A stretch of DNA of 5,847 nt from Candidatus Microgenomates bacterium (GCA_016182055.1 JACOYD010000014.1:1-5847); one strand, 5' to 3'; positions 1-5,453 are shown, numbered from the stretch's first letter. Translations and numbers: made by a program. The notes: a model not told the origin generated them from the letters alone.

Positions 1-521
1 CTGGTCCTGTCAAGAAAAGTTTGAGAGGGAGCCAAAACTTCCATAGAGAGTCCGTCTTTGGTTTTGAGAACGTCGCCGGTCGACAAATAGCGGATTTTTT
101 CGTCTTTGGCGGAGAGGGCGTTTTGCAGCTCCCGAAAGCCGGCGCTTTTATTGACTAAGTTTTCACTATAAAAAGATAAAACAGTATAGCTTTGTAGAAC
201 ATCGATGAGGCCGGCAAAATGATCCTGATGAGGATGACTTAAAATAACAACATCAATGGTCCTGTCCCAAAAAGGCATATGTTTTGACAAACAATCAAGC
301 ACTCGTCTGTCCGGACCGCCATCAAGCAAAATGTCTGTTTTTTGCGGCGTGCGGATAAAAATGGCATCTCCCTGGCCTATATCGCAAAAAACCAGATGCA
401 GTTTACCGTCATTAATAGTTATTTCCTGCCAAAGAATAATGCCAACAAGTCCGAAAATGATAAAAAATATTATTGCTAAAACCCGTTTACCTTTACCCAT
501 AGCAAAAATAAAAAAACTCAT
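1..521 (-). CDS. ComEC-type metallo-beta-lactamase protein, C-terminus beyond window
   Basis: Reading leftwards from an ATG at 521, 173 codons are open and run off the left edge, so the C-terminus is not seen. Residues 13-31 form one hydrophobic segment (RVLAIIFFIIFGLVGIILW), suggesting a membrane anchor with the enzyme domain outside. The domain begins with DIGQGDA (47-53) and LDGGP (66-70), then the metal-binding motif SHPHQDH (95-101, HxHxDH type). This order is typical of the metallo-beta-lactamase domain that many bacteria carry at the ComEC C-terminus; here it is a separate gene 41 nt after the comEC stop. In the family this domain is thought to act as a nuclease on incoming DNA; that role is inferred. 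An in-frame TAG lies ten codons upstream and no clear Shine-Dalgarno precedes the ATG; a second ATG at 500 would remove the residues before the membrane segment. No inserted repeats were seen in it. Confidence 0.85.
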   Translation of the reverse strand, partial: MSFFIFAMGKGKRVLAIIFFIIFGLVGIILWQEITINDGKLHLVFCDIGQGDAIFIRTPQKTDILLDGGPDRRVLDCLSKHMPFWDRTIDVVILSHPHQDHFAGLIDVLQSYTVLSFYSENLVNKSAGFRELQNALSAKDEKIRYLSTGDVLKTKDGLSMEVLAPSQTFLDRT

Positions 522-562
522 GTTGTGACACTTTATTTGCGATCGCAACTAGTTTGTCATCA

Positions 563-1627
563 TTAACGCTCTGACTTTTGTTCGGCAGGCAGTTGGCGAT
601 TTCTTAACCATAAATTTCTTAACCATAAGTAGAAGGCTATCAGCAAAAAATAATATCCGGCAATGGAAATAACCGGCATCTCAATTTTGACCAGAAACTG
701 CGGCTGGTTAAAAAGCAAAACAACTTTTTCAAAAAGCAAAAGAAACGGCAGGGTGGATAAAAAGACGAAGTAACTTATAAATGGCAGAAAACTAATCAGC
801 GCCCCCGCAATGCCAATGGTCATCACAATAGGCACCGTCCAAAGAACCAGCGTATTGACCAAAACCGAAACCAGGGAAACCGTCCCAAAGTTAGCCAGCA
901 GAATTGGCAGAGTGGCGGCCTGGGCCACCACTGTGGTTTTGAAGTCTTCCCCCACCCATCCCAATTTATTTAATCTTCCTTCCAAAAGCGGTTTGATAAA
1001 CAACAGCCCGGCAGTAGCCGCAAACGACAGCTGAAAACCGATATCAAAAAGCAAAGACGGGTCAAAAAATAACATGAAGTATGCGGCCAGCAAAAGACCA
1101 AGGGCGGCTGCAGCCTGCCGGTTAAACAGGGAGGCGGTAAAAACCAGACCTCCCATAATCGAGGCCCGCACAATTGAAGGCTCAAACATGGCCAGAGCGG
1201 TATAGAATAAAATGCCGGCAATTACGACCATTGCCGCCAACTGCCTTCTCATAATTCTACCAAAAACGCCAACCAGAAACGAAGCCACCATTGATACGTT
1301 CATCCCCGATGCCGCTACCACGTGAAGGGTGCCTGTATTTCGCAAAGCTTCGTAAAATGAAGGCGGAAAACTCTCTTTTGCCCCAAGCAGAATGCCATTA
1401 AAAAGGGCTGCCGATGTGGCAGGCAAAATCTGCCGTGTTTTATCCAAAATCTGTTGGCGGATACTTGAGGCGACTGCTAACCCCGATTCAATCGGGGCTA
1501 ATCCCGTACTTCTCTCTTTAGCCTCAATTTTGGGGAAATAAATAAGCAGTCTGCCTTCCTGTTTGCCAGTTTTACCGCTGATTGTTAACTTCTCAGAAAC
1601 GGACTGCGAGAAAAAATAGTAATACAA
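563..1627 (-). CDS. comEC: ComEC/Rec2 DNA-uptake channel, competence domain; N-terminus disrupted
   Basis: This 354-codon frame encodes the polytopic membrane part of ComEC, which carries single-stranded DNA across the inner membrane during transformation. Family hallmarks appear in order: GILLGAKESFPPSFYEALRNTGT (from 78) leading into LHVVAASGMNV (101-111), PSIVRASIMGG (150-160), DPSLLFDIGFQLSFAATAGL (189-208) and AQAATLPILLANFG (235-248), followed by further hydrophobic helices. The only start available is a TTG at 1627, and an in-frame TGA lies just upstream, so this frame lacks the usual N-terminal helices. A hydrophobic peptide in another frame (1658-1593) probably supplies the first helix. 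SEKLTISGKTGKQ...RLLIYFPKIE (11-35) resembles only the second half of the usual soluble N-terminal region. A palindromic insert (GLAPIESGLA, 42-51) precedes the competence domain, and a five-residue duplication (LWLRN twice) lies near the C-terminus. Order comEA-comEC-metallo-beta-lactamase supports the call. Whether the protein is functional is uncertain. Confidence 0.85.
   Translation of the reverse strand: MYYYFFSQSVSEKLTISGKTGKQEGRLLIYFPKIEAKERSTGLAPIESGLAVASSIRQQILDKTRQILPATSAALFNGILLGAKESFPPSFYEALRNTGTLHVVAASGMNVSMVASFLVGVFGRIMRRQLAAMVVIAGILFYTALAMFEPSIVRASIMGGLVFTASLFNRQAAAALGLLLAAYFMLFFDPSLLFDIGFQLSFAATAGLLFIKPLLEGRLNKLGWVGEDFKTTVVAQAATLPILLANFGTVSLVSVLVNTLVLWTVPIVMTIGIAGALISFLPFISYFVFLSTLPFLLLFEKVVLLFNQPQFLVKIEMPVISIAGYYFLLIAFYLWLRNLWLRNRQLPAEQKSER
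601..627. repeat. 15-nt tandem duplication near the comEC 3' end
   Basis: ttcttaaccata occurs at 601-612 and again at 616-627, a 15-nt period. In the comEC frame it duplicates LWLRN after the last membrane helix. The unit is a multiple of three, so the frame is kept. It may vary in copy number between strains. Confidence 0.7.
1478..1500. repeat. Palindromic insert inside comEC
   Basis: ccccgatt (1481-1488) and aatcgggg (1490-1497) are perfect 8-nt inverted arms around a single base, with two more pairs further out. Read in the comEC frame it gives GLAPIESGLA, between the end of the soluble N-terminal region and ASSIRQQI, where this family normally has only a short variable linker. It adds a small G/A/S-rich loop without breaking the frame. 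Confidence 0.6.
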
Positions 1628-1658
1628 ACCAAATGATAAGAAGTTTTGTTTTTGTCAT
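1593..1658 (-). pseudogene. comEC: Out-of-frame N-terminal fragment of comEC
   Basis: An ATG at 1658 opens a 21-codon frame, MTKTKLLIIWFVLLLFLAVRF, ending at TGA 1593-1595. A short basic start followed by one strongly hydrophobic helix is what a ComEC N-terminus looks like, and it overlaps the start of the long comEC frame in the +1 register. The shift lies near a run of six A on the + strand (1611-1616). A one-base indel there would join the frames, but about 40-60 residues of the usual N-terminal soluble region would still be missing, so a deletion (real or from assembly) is likely as well. An independent 21-residue membrane peptide is possible but less likely. No good Shine-Dalgarno precedes the ATG; a GGAGG at 1683-1687 is too distant. 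Confidence 0.55.
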
Positions 1659-1686
1659 AAATCCATGAAGTCAGTAGTGATTCCTC

Positions 1687-1722
1687 CACCGTCCGAGGAG
1701 TCCTTCGGACACCTCGGAGGTG
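1687..1722. repeat. 36-nt nested hairpin in the comEA-comEC gap
   Basis: The outer arms caccgtccgagg (1687-1698) and cctcggaggtg (1712-1722) pair over 11 bp with one bulged G. An A/A mismatch follows, then an inner stem gtcc/ggac (1700-1703, 1707-1710) closing a TTC loop. The right half is also a 17-nt near-perfect palindrome by itself (1708-1724). No T-tract follows on the minus strand, so it is a poor terminator for the operon; on the + strand it is followed by TCTTTA. The GACC-TTC-GGTC hairpin inside leuS (5079-5089) has the same loop and inverted stem order, which suggests related dispersed repeats. It could affect comEC translation or mRNA stability; that is inference. Confidence 0.7.
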
Positions 1723-1750
1723 TCTTTAGGCTATGTGCGAAATTCGTGAT

Positions 1751-2389
1751 CTAATAAACCCCAATTTTCTCTTTTATCTGCGAAAAAACTTTACTGCCAA
1801 CAATCTTTTTTGACAATAACTCATCAACGCTGCTATACGGTCTGTTATCAATAATCTTTTGGGCGGTCACCGGCCCAATCCCGGGCAATTTATCCAATTC
1901 CGACAAGCTCGCCGTATTAACATTGATTAATCCCTCTGACGCACCGAACGTCTGATTTGCTGAAACACCGACACTCTGAGTTTTCTGGCTTACCGATTCT
2001 CCGGTTCTTGGAATATAAATCTTGCTTCCGTCTTTAAGTTTGACCGCCAAATTAAGATTCTTTGCTATCCACTCCCGGTCGGCCGACTGGGATAATCCTC
2101 CCGCCGCAATCAGCCCGTCCTGCAGTCTGGCATCGCTTTTTAACTGGTAAACCCCGGGGGAAACCACTGCTCCCGAAATGTCAACCACAATTTTGTTCTT
2201 GACACTGAGCGAAGTCGAAGTGCTGGCTTCTATAGATACTCCTTCCTCCAAAATAACCCCACTCTCTTTGGAATTTTCGCTTTTAACCATGGAGAAAATG
2301 CCGGCCAGCACCAAAAGAAGACCAATACTGGATAGAATCAAAGGCAGTTTGTTAGCCGACCACAAAGTTAATAATTTTTCCTGCCACAT
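1751..2389 (-). CDS. comEA: ComEA competence protein: membrane anchor, SLBB, helix-hairpin-helix
   Basis: This 212-residue protein has the full ComEA plan. One membrane helix (about 14-34, LPLILSSIGLLLVLAGIFSMV) is followed by a linker, an SLBB domain (about 67-127, from VVDISGAVVSPGVY to SKIYIPRTG), a second linker, and a C-terminal helix-hairpin-helix domain (153-212) with INVNTASLSELDKLPGIG at its core. ComEA binds double-stranded DNA outside the inner membrane and hands it to the ComEC channel, which fits the downstream gene. The ATG at 2389 has a good ribosome site, lies immediately before the anchor helix and overlaps the leuS 3' end by 38 nt, implying translational coupling. In the first linker, STSTSLSVK (56-64) is encoded by a short inverted repeat that looks inserted. 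Length is normal and the frame is intact. Confidence 0.93.
   Translation of the reverse strand: MWQEKLLTLWSANKLPLILSSIGLLLVLAGIFSMVKSENSKESGVILEEGVSIEASTSTSLSVKNKIVVDISGAVVSPGVYQLKSDARLQDGLIAAGGLSQSADREWIAKNLNLAVKLKDGSKIYIPRTGESVSQKTQSVGVSANQTFGASEGLINVNTASLSELDKLPGIGPVTAQKIIDNRPYSSVDELLSKKIVGSKVFSQIKEKIGVY
2203..2222. repeat. Short inverted repeat inside comEA
   Basis: cactgagcgaagtcgaagtg has CACT/AGTG ends and is read in frame as part of STSTSLSV, in the linker between the membrane helix and the SLBB domain. It shares the TGAGCG core and a CGAAG/CTTCG element with the larger palindrome in leuS at 4359-4419, so the two may belong to one repeat family. Confidence 0.4.
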
Positions 2390-4496
2390 AAACCACCCTC
2401 TTTATTTTCTTACCGTCAAGGTGTTTTTTTACTTTTTCTCTTTTTAACGCTTCCTCTTCTACTTTGTTTTGAAATTTGAAATTTGAAATTTGAAATTTGA
2501 AATTGTCTCGGACTTTGCCGTTAATCTGTACCACAACAGTCACCTCTTCTTCCTCCAGCAGTTTTGGATCGTAGGTGGGCCAAGGCTCAAGATGAATTGA
2601 CCAGTTATCAGTTTTCTGTTGTCTGTTTTCAGATTTTTGTTTACCGGTTTTCTGTTTTTCGGTTACCGATTGACTGATAACCGACTGACTGGGAACAGAT
2701 AACCGAGAACTGAAAACCGAGAACCGAAGCCGTTGCCACAACTCCTCGGTGATATGCGGGGCAAAAGGAGCCAACATCAATAACATTTGTTCTAAATCAG
2801 TCCGTTTAAGAGCTTTTTGATATAGATAAAAGGTATTTAGAAGCTCCATTTGGGCGGCAATGGCGGTGTTGAACCGCAACGCCTCCATATCATTAGTAAC
2901 TTTTTTGATTGTCTGATGAACCTTTTTGGCGATTTGTGAACCGGCAGGCTCCACATTTTCTTTAGCACTTCTTGCTTGCGACTGCAAATGTTCTTTTTCC
3001 ACAAAACCGCTTACCAATTTGTAAACCCTCCCCAAAAACCTATAGACCCCGGAAATAGAATTGTCATAGAAGTCTCCGCCTTGAGAAAATGGTCCTAAAA
3101 ACATCAAATATGTTCGAAGTGTATCAGCTCCATATTTCTTAATATACTCGTCCGGCACCACCACGTTGCCCTTGGACTTGCTCATCTTGCCTCCCTCTTT
3201 GATCAGCAATCCATGGGCATAAAATCTGGGGAACGGTTCATCAAAATCAATAAGGCCCAAGTCATGAAACACCATGGTCAAAAATCGCACGTACAGAAGA
3301 TGAAGTACCGAATGCTCCGCTCCGCCAATGTACATATTGACGGGAAGCCATTTTATTCGGTTATCAGTTTTCTGCTGTCGGTTTTCGGATTCTAGTTTAT
3401 CGGTTTTCTGTCTTTCGGTTACTGATTGACCGACAACTGATGAACCAGTTTCTGATAACTGAGAACCGAGAACTGATAACTGAAATTTTAGAGATGGAAA
3501 CGGTATATCATTTCTATCCGTTGCTAAATATCGCAAGAAATACCACGAACTATCAAGAAATGTATCAGACACATCTGTTTCTCGAACAGCATTACCCCCG
3601 CAGTTAGGGCATTTAGTGTTGACAAAACTTTCCAGAGAGGCTAATGGCGATTTACCTGTTCCTTTGGGCCGCCAGTCTTTGACATCGGGCAAGAGAACCG
3701 GTAGATTTTCTTCTGGTACGGGAAACCAACCGTACATTGGAGATTCTTGATGTGAGAAGTGAGGAATTCTTGATTTCGACTCCTTGATATCTTGATTTCT
3801 AGAATTCAAGGATTCAGCATCCCGCTTCTCACTTCCCACCTCAAAATATCCTTTCTTTTCTGAAGCGCATTTCTCACAATAAATCATCGGTATCGGCGGC
3901 CCCCAATAACGCTGTCTGGAAATCAACCAATCGCGGAGATGATACTGATTTTTTCTTTTTCCGAATCCTCTCTCTTCCAAAAAATCCTTAATTTTATCCC
4001 GGGCCGGATTTGGCGTCGGCATACCTGAAAATTGCTGCGAATTAACTAATATTCCCTCCTCCAACACTTTTTCTTCCGAATCAACCTCTGATAAATCGTC
4101 CTTTGCCTTGCCGATAACACGAATGATTGGCAGTTTGTATTTCCTGGCGAAGGCAAAATCGCGGTGGTCAGAACCCGGCACGCCCATCACCGCTCCCGTC
4201 CCATAAGTAGCAATGACGTAATCGGCCACCCAAATCGGCACTTTTTGATTATTAACCGGATTTATGCAGTAAAACCCTGTAAATACACCGGTTTTTTCTT
4301 TCCCTTCGGCAATTCTCTCTTGTTCTGTCTTTTTCTTAGAACGCTCCACATAGTCTTTTAGCCTCGCAAGTCTTCGACTCTGAGCGCTCAGACCGAAGGG
4401 GTGAGACCTTGCAAGGCTACTTGTTATATCTTTAACGAACGGATGCTCTGGCGCCAACACCATATAGGTCACGCCATAAATCGTTTCTGGAAACAC
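2352..4496 (-). CDS. leuS: Leucyl-tRNA synthetase, C-terminal part after a frame break
   Basis: The first possible start is a GTG at 4496, inside the end of the upstream leuS frame. The 714 codons hold most of the CP1 editing domain (TIYGVTYMVLAPEHP, 5-19; EKTGVFTGFYCINPVN, 67-82; YGTGAVMGVPGSDHRD, 98-113, with the editing-site Asp), then the second half of the catalytic core (LRDWLISRQRYWG, 187-199; DTFLDSSWYFLRYL, 311-324; MYIGGAEHSVLHLLY, 388-402; KMSKS, 437-441), the helical anticodon-binding domain, and the C-terminal domain (VVVQINGKVRD, 654-664). Joined to the upstream part it would be near 975 residues; bacterial LeuRS is usually about 800-870, and the excess is explained by in-frame repeat inserts at roughly 26-45, 211-255, 337-381, 592-631 and 665-677. 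The T-rich editing motif TTRPD is absent. It ends 38 nt inside comEA. It could be an Aquifex-like beta subunit, a pseudogene, or the product of an assembly error. Confidence 0.9.
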   Translation of the reverse strand: MFPETIYGVTYMVLAPEHPFVKDITSSLARSHPFGLSAQSRRLARLKDYVERSKKKTEQERIAEGKEKTGVFTGFYCINPVNNQKVPIWVADYVIATYGTGAVMGVPGSDHRDFAFARKYKLPIIRVIGKAKDDLSEVDSEEKVLEEGILVNSQQFSGMPTPNPARDKIKDFLEERGFGKRKNQYHLRDWLISRQRYWGPPIPMIYCEKCASEKKGYFEVGSEKRDAESLNSRNQDIKESKSRIPHFSHQESPMYGWFPVPEENLPVLLPDVKDWRPKGTGKSPLASLESFVNTKCPNCGGNAVRETDVSDTFLDSSWYFLRYLATDRNDIPFPSLKFQLSVLGSQLSETGSSVVGQSVTERQKTDKLESENRQQKTDNRIKWLPVNMYIGGAEHSVLHLLYVRFLTMVFHDLGLIDFDEPFPRFYAHGLLIKEGGKMSKSKGNVVVPDEYIKKYGADTLRTYLMFLGPFSQGGDFYDNSISGVYRFLGRVYKLVSGFVEKEHLQSQARSAKENVEPAGSQIAKKVHQTIKKVTNDMEALRFNTAIAAQMELLNTFYLYQKALKRTDLEQMLLMLAPFAPHITEELWQRLRFSVFSSRLSVPSQSVISQSVTEKQKTGKQKSENRQQKTDNWSIHLEPWPTYDPKLLEEEEVTVVVQINGKVRDNFKFQISNFKFQNKVEEEALKREKVKKHLDGKKIKRVVYVAGKIINFVVG
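2396..2401 (-). promoter_or_regulatory. Ribosome binding site of comEA, inside leuS
   Basis: On the minus strand AGAGGG ends six bases before the comEA ATG. It lies in the last codons of leuS and fixes the comEA start. It is among the few clear Shine-Dalgarno sequences in the window; leuS and the metallo-beta-lactamase gene have none I can see. Confidence 0.65.
2468..2504. repeat. GAAATTT heptamer tandem repeat in the leuS 3' end
   Basis: About five copies of the 7-nt unit gaaattt run through the C-terminal domain of LeuRS. Since 3 x 7 = 21 nt, the reading frame repeats every seven residues (NFKFQIS NFKFQ). It replaces the usual segment after GKVRD. The same unit occurs at the 5' end of the gene. 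Confidence 0.9.
2604..2729. repeat. Long degenerate repeat in leuS, copy A
   Basis: About 126 nt built from ttatcagttttctg, cggtttt and accgagaactga-like words, read in the leuS frame as a polar Q/S/T/K-rich peptide (QSVTEKQKTGKQKSENRQQ) between ELWQRL and SIHLEPWPTYD, which normally lie close together in the anticodon-binding domain. By eye its first 71 nt match copy B (from 3360) without gaps at about 63 positions. It begins gttatcag, with the inverted form ctgataac at 2674-2681. Confidence 0.85.
3360..3480. repeat. Long degenerate repeat in leuS, copy B
   Basis: Second copy of the element at 2604. It is bounded by gttatcag (3360-3367) and its inverse ctgataac (3473-3480). It is translated in frame as QSVTERQKTDKLESENRQQ and flanking residues, between the WYFLRYL strand and LPVNMYIGGAEHS, in the catalytic half of LeuRS. 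The two copies share codon phase, so both encode nearly the same peptide. Confidence 0.85.
3744..3840. repeat. CTTGAT-rich inverted repeat inserted in leuS
   Basis: Outer arms gtgagaag (3752-3759) and cttctcac (3825-3832) are perfect inverted 8-mers; inside, tccttga (3781-3787) and tcaagga (3806-3812) pair, and cttgat recurs about four times. The leuS frame reads it as SEKRDAESLNSRNQDIKESKSRIPHFSHQES, placed after the MIYCEKC cysteine pair and before FPVPEENLPVLLP, which normally follow each other within a few residues. Confidence 0.8.
4359..4419. repeat. 61-nt palindromic element inserted in the LeuRS editing domain
   Basis: Arms tagcctcgcaag (4359-4370) and cttgcaaggcta (4408-4419) are inverted with one mismatch. 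Inside lie cttcg/cgaag (4372-4376, 4394-4398) and the perfect 12-nt palindrome ctgagcgctcag (4380-4391). Read in the leuS frame it gives SLARSHPFGLSAQSRRLARL between the CP1 sequences VKDIT and KDYVERSKKKTEQER, which are normally nearly adjacent. A discrete, in-frame palindrome like this resembles a small mobile repeat. Confidence 0.85.
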
Positions 4497-5257
4497 GGCC
4501 TCTGGGCGATTTTAACCTTTTCTGTCCAGTCAATCTGTGTCAAACCATTAAGCAATCTATCAGCATATTTAGTAATTTTGAAAAACCACTGCTCTAACTC
4601 TCTTTTTTCAACAATTGATGAACAACGTTCACATTTCCCGTCAATCACCTGCTCATCAGATAAAACTGTTTTGCACGATGGGCAAAAATTAACCGGCGAC
4701 TTTTTGCGATAAGCCAGACCTTTTTTGAAAAGCTGGATAAAAATCCACTGGGTCCACTTGTAATAATCCGGATCGTAGGTCTCAACCGTCCGCGACCAGT
4801 CGTAGCTATTGCCGGTAGCATGAAGCTGTCTGTAAAAATTTTTCTCACTTATTTTAGCCTGTTCTTTGGGGTGGCGGCCTACTTTAATGGCGTAGTTTTC
4901 GCTGTGGATGCCAAAGCCGTCAAGTCCAATGGGCTCAAACACATCATAACCTTGCATTCTTTTGAACCGGCCGTAAACATCGGCGCCGGTAAAGGCATAC
5001 ATATTGCCCACATGCATCCCCTCCGCCGATGGATAGGGAAACATCATTAGATTATAAAATTTTCCTCGAAAATTTTGCGACCTTCGGTCTAAAAAAGGTT
5101 TATTTGCACCATCAAAATCTGGAGAATAAATCCCCGACTTCTGCCACACCTCTTGCCATTTAGGTTCAATCTCCAAAGGATTATATTTTGAAATTTGAAA
5201 TTTGAAATTTGAAATTTGTATGTTCATAGAAATTCTGCGCAAGCGCACAATTTTCAT
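4469..5257 (-). CDS. leuS: Leucyl-tRNA synthetase, N-terminal part before a frame break
   Basis: LeuRS charges tRNA-Leu with leucine. This 262-codon frame holds the first half of the Rossmann catalytic core: YNPLEIEPKWQEVW (25-38), FPYPSAEGMHVGN with the class I HIGH-type signature HVGN (82-85), GLDGFGIHSENYAIK (111-125), YDWSRTVETYDPDYYKWTQW (152-171), a Cys pair pattern NFCPSCKTVL...GKCERC (190-212) typical of the zinc-binding insertion, and LEQWFFKITKYADRLL (221-236). It runs normally to DWTEKVKIAQR (243-253), after which the family continues NWIG; here it reads PCFQKRFMA and stops. Starts at 5257 and 5227 (MNIQIS) are both possible; neither has a clear Shine-Dalgarno. Residues 13-22 come from a 7-nt tandem repeat, and LDRRSQNFRGK (56-66) from a palindrome inserted into the normally continuous KPFYNLMMFPYPS. 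A promoter lies at 5295-5323. Confidence 0.9.
   Translation of the reverse strand: MKIVRLRRISMNIQISNFKFQISKYNPLEIEPKWQEVWQKSGIYSPDFDGANKPFLDRRSQNFRGKFYNLMMFPYPSAEGMHVGNMYAFTGADVYGRFKRMQGYDVFEPIGLDGFGIHSENYAIKVGRHPKEQAKISEKNFYRQLHATGNSYDWSRTVETYDPDYYKWTQWIFIQLFKKGLAYRKKSPVNFCPSCKTVLSDEQVIDGKCERCSSIVEKRELEQWFFKITKYADRLLNGLTQIDWTEKVKIAQRPCFQKRFMA
5056..5089. repeat. Double hairpin insert near the LeuRS HIGH motif
   Basis: aaaattttc (5056-5064) and gaaaatttt (5068-5076) are perfect 9-nt inverted arms with loop ctc; next to them gacc-ttc-ggtc (5079-5089) forms a second small hairpin. The leuS frame reads LDRRSQNFRGKF here, splitting the usual KPFYNLMMFPYPS and duplicating the F. That suggests a 36-nt in-frame insertion 15 residues before the active-site HVGN. 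Confidence 0.8.
5187..5217. repeat. GAAATTT heptamer tandem repeat at the leuS 5' end
   Basis: Four copies of gaaattt plus a preceding ttt. Read in frame it gives ISNFKFQISK, an N-terminal tail before the normal LeuRS beginning (YNPLEIEPKWQ). Same unit as at 2468-2504. A looser relative (attgaaaattgaaaattc, 5269-5286) lies in the leader just upstream of the gene. Confidence 0.9.
5229..5255 (-). repeat. Inverted repeat between the two possible leuS starts
   Basis: gaaattctgcgc and gcgcacaattttc pair over about ten positions with one mismatch and a two-base centre. If translation starts at the ATG at 5227, this is a leader hairpin ending two bases before the start codon; if it starts at 5257, it is coding (KIVRLRRI). 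It could hide the start region in the mRNA, which is inference. Confidence 0.5.
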
Positions 5258-5294
5258 TGAAAACTAAAAATTGAAAATTGAAAATTCTTGTTTA

Positions 5295-5323
5295 ATCCTA
5301 ACATTGAAAAGAGTTGTTGTCAA
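5295..5323 (-). promoter_or_regulatory. Sigma-70-type promoter of the leuS-com cluster
   Basis: On the minus strand a perfect -35 TTGACA (5323-5318) is followed by a 17-nt spacer and a -10 of TAGGAT (5300-5295, four of six consensus). Transcription would start near 5288, about 30 nt before the upstream leuS ATG and 60 nt before the downstream one. No other convincing minus-strand promoter was seen before comEA, comEC or the metallo-beta-lactamase gene. Confidence 0.6.
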
Positions 5324-5356
5324 ACAAATTCTGTGTGATTAAGTTCATTCCTCGTT

Positions 5357-5391
5357 AAAACGAAGAGTTCGCCTAATGGCGAGTTCGTTTT
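5357..5391. terminator. Bidirectional hairpin terminator between the structured region and leuS
   Basis: Outer arms aaaacgaa (5357-5364) and ttcgtttt (5384-5391) are perfect inverted 8-mers; inner arms tcgcc/ggcga (5369-5373, 5378-5382) close a taat loop, with a 4/1 internal loop between. On the + strand the stem runs into TTTTTCTTTC; on the minus strand it ends in TTCGTTTT. It can end transcripts from either side and would separate the upstream RNA from the leuS promoter at 5323. Confidence 0.6.
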
Positions 5392-5453
5392 TCTTTCAGA
5401 TCACTCGTCATTCACTAAACCCACAAGACGAAATTTTTCAGTAGGCAACCAAA

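Noticed and set aside
256..528. Plus-strand open frames opposite the metallo-beta-lactamase, comEC and leuS genes
   Set aside because: They are antisense shadows of well-identified genes and have no family features of their own.
537..548. Perfect palindrome ttgcgatcgcaa before the metallo-beta-lactamase gene
   Set aside because: It is a single copy of a short palindrome between comEC and the next gene. I saw no second copy and no promoter elements around it.
3744..3840. CRISPR array suggested by the repeated cttgat words
   Set aside because: The units are 6-8 nt, irregularly spaced and inside a coding frame; there are no repeat-spacer units of CRISPR size.
4469..5257. TGA recoded as an amino acid to explain the leuS and comEC breaks
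   Set aside because: Reading through the TGA at the end of the upstream leuS frame, or of the comEC N-terminal fragment, gives no family-like sequence; the true continuations lie in other frames.
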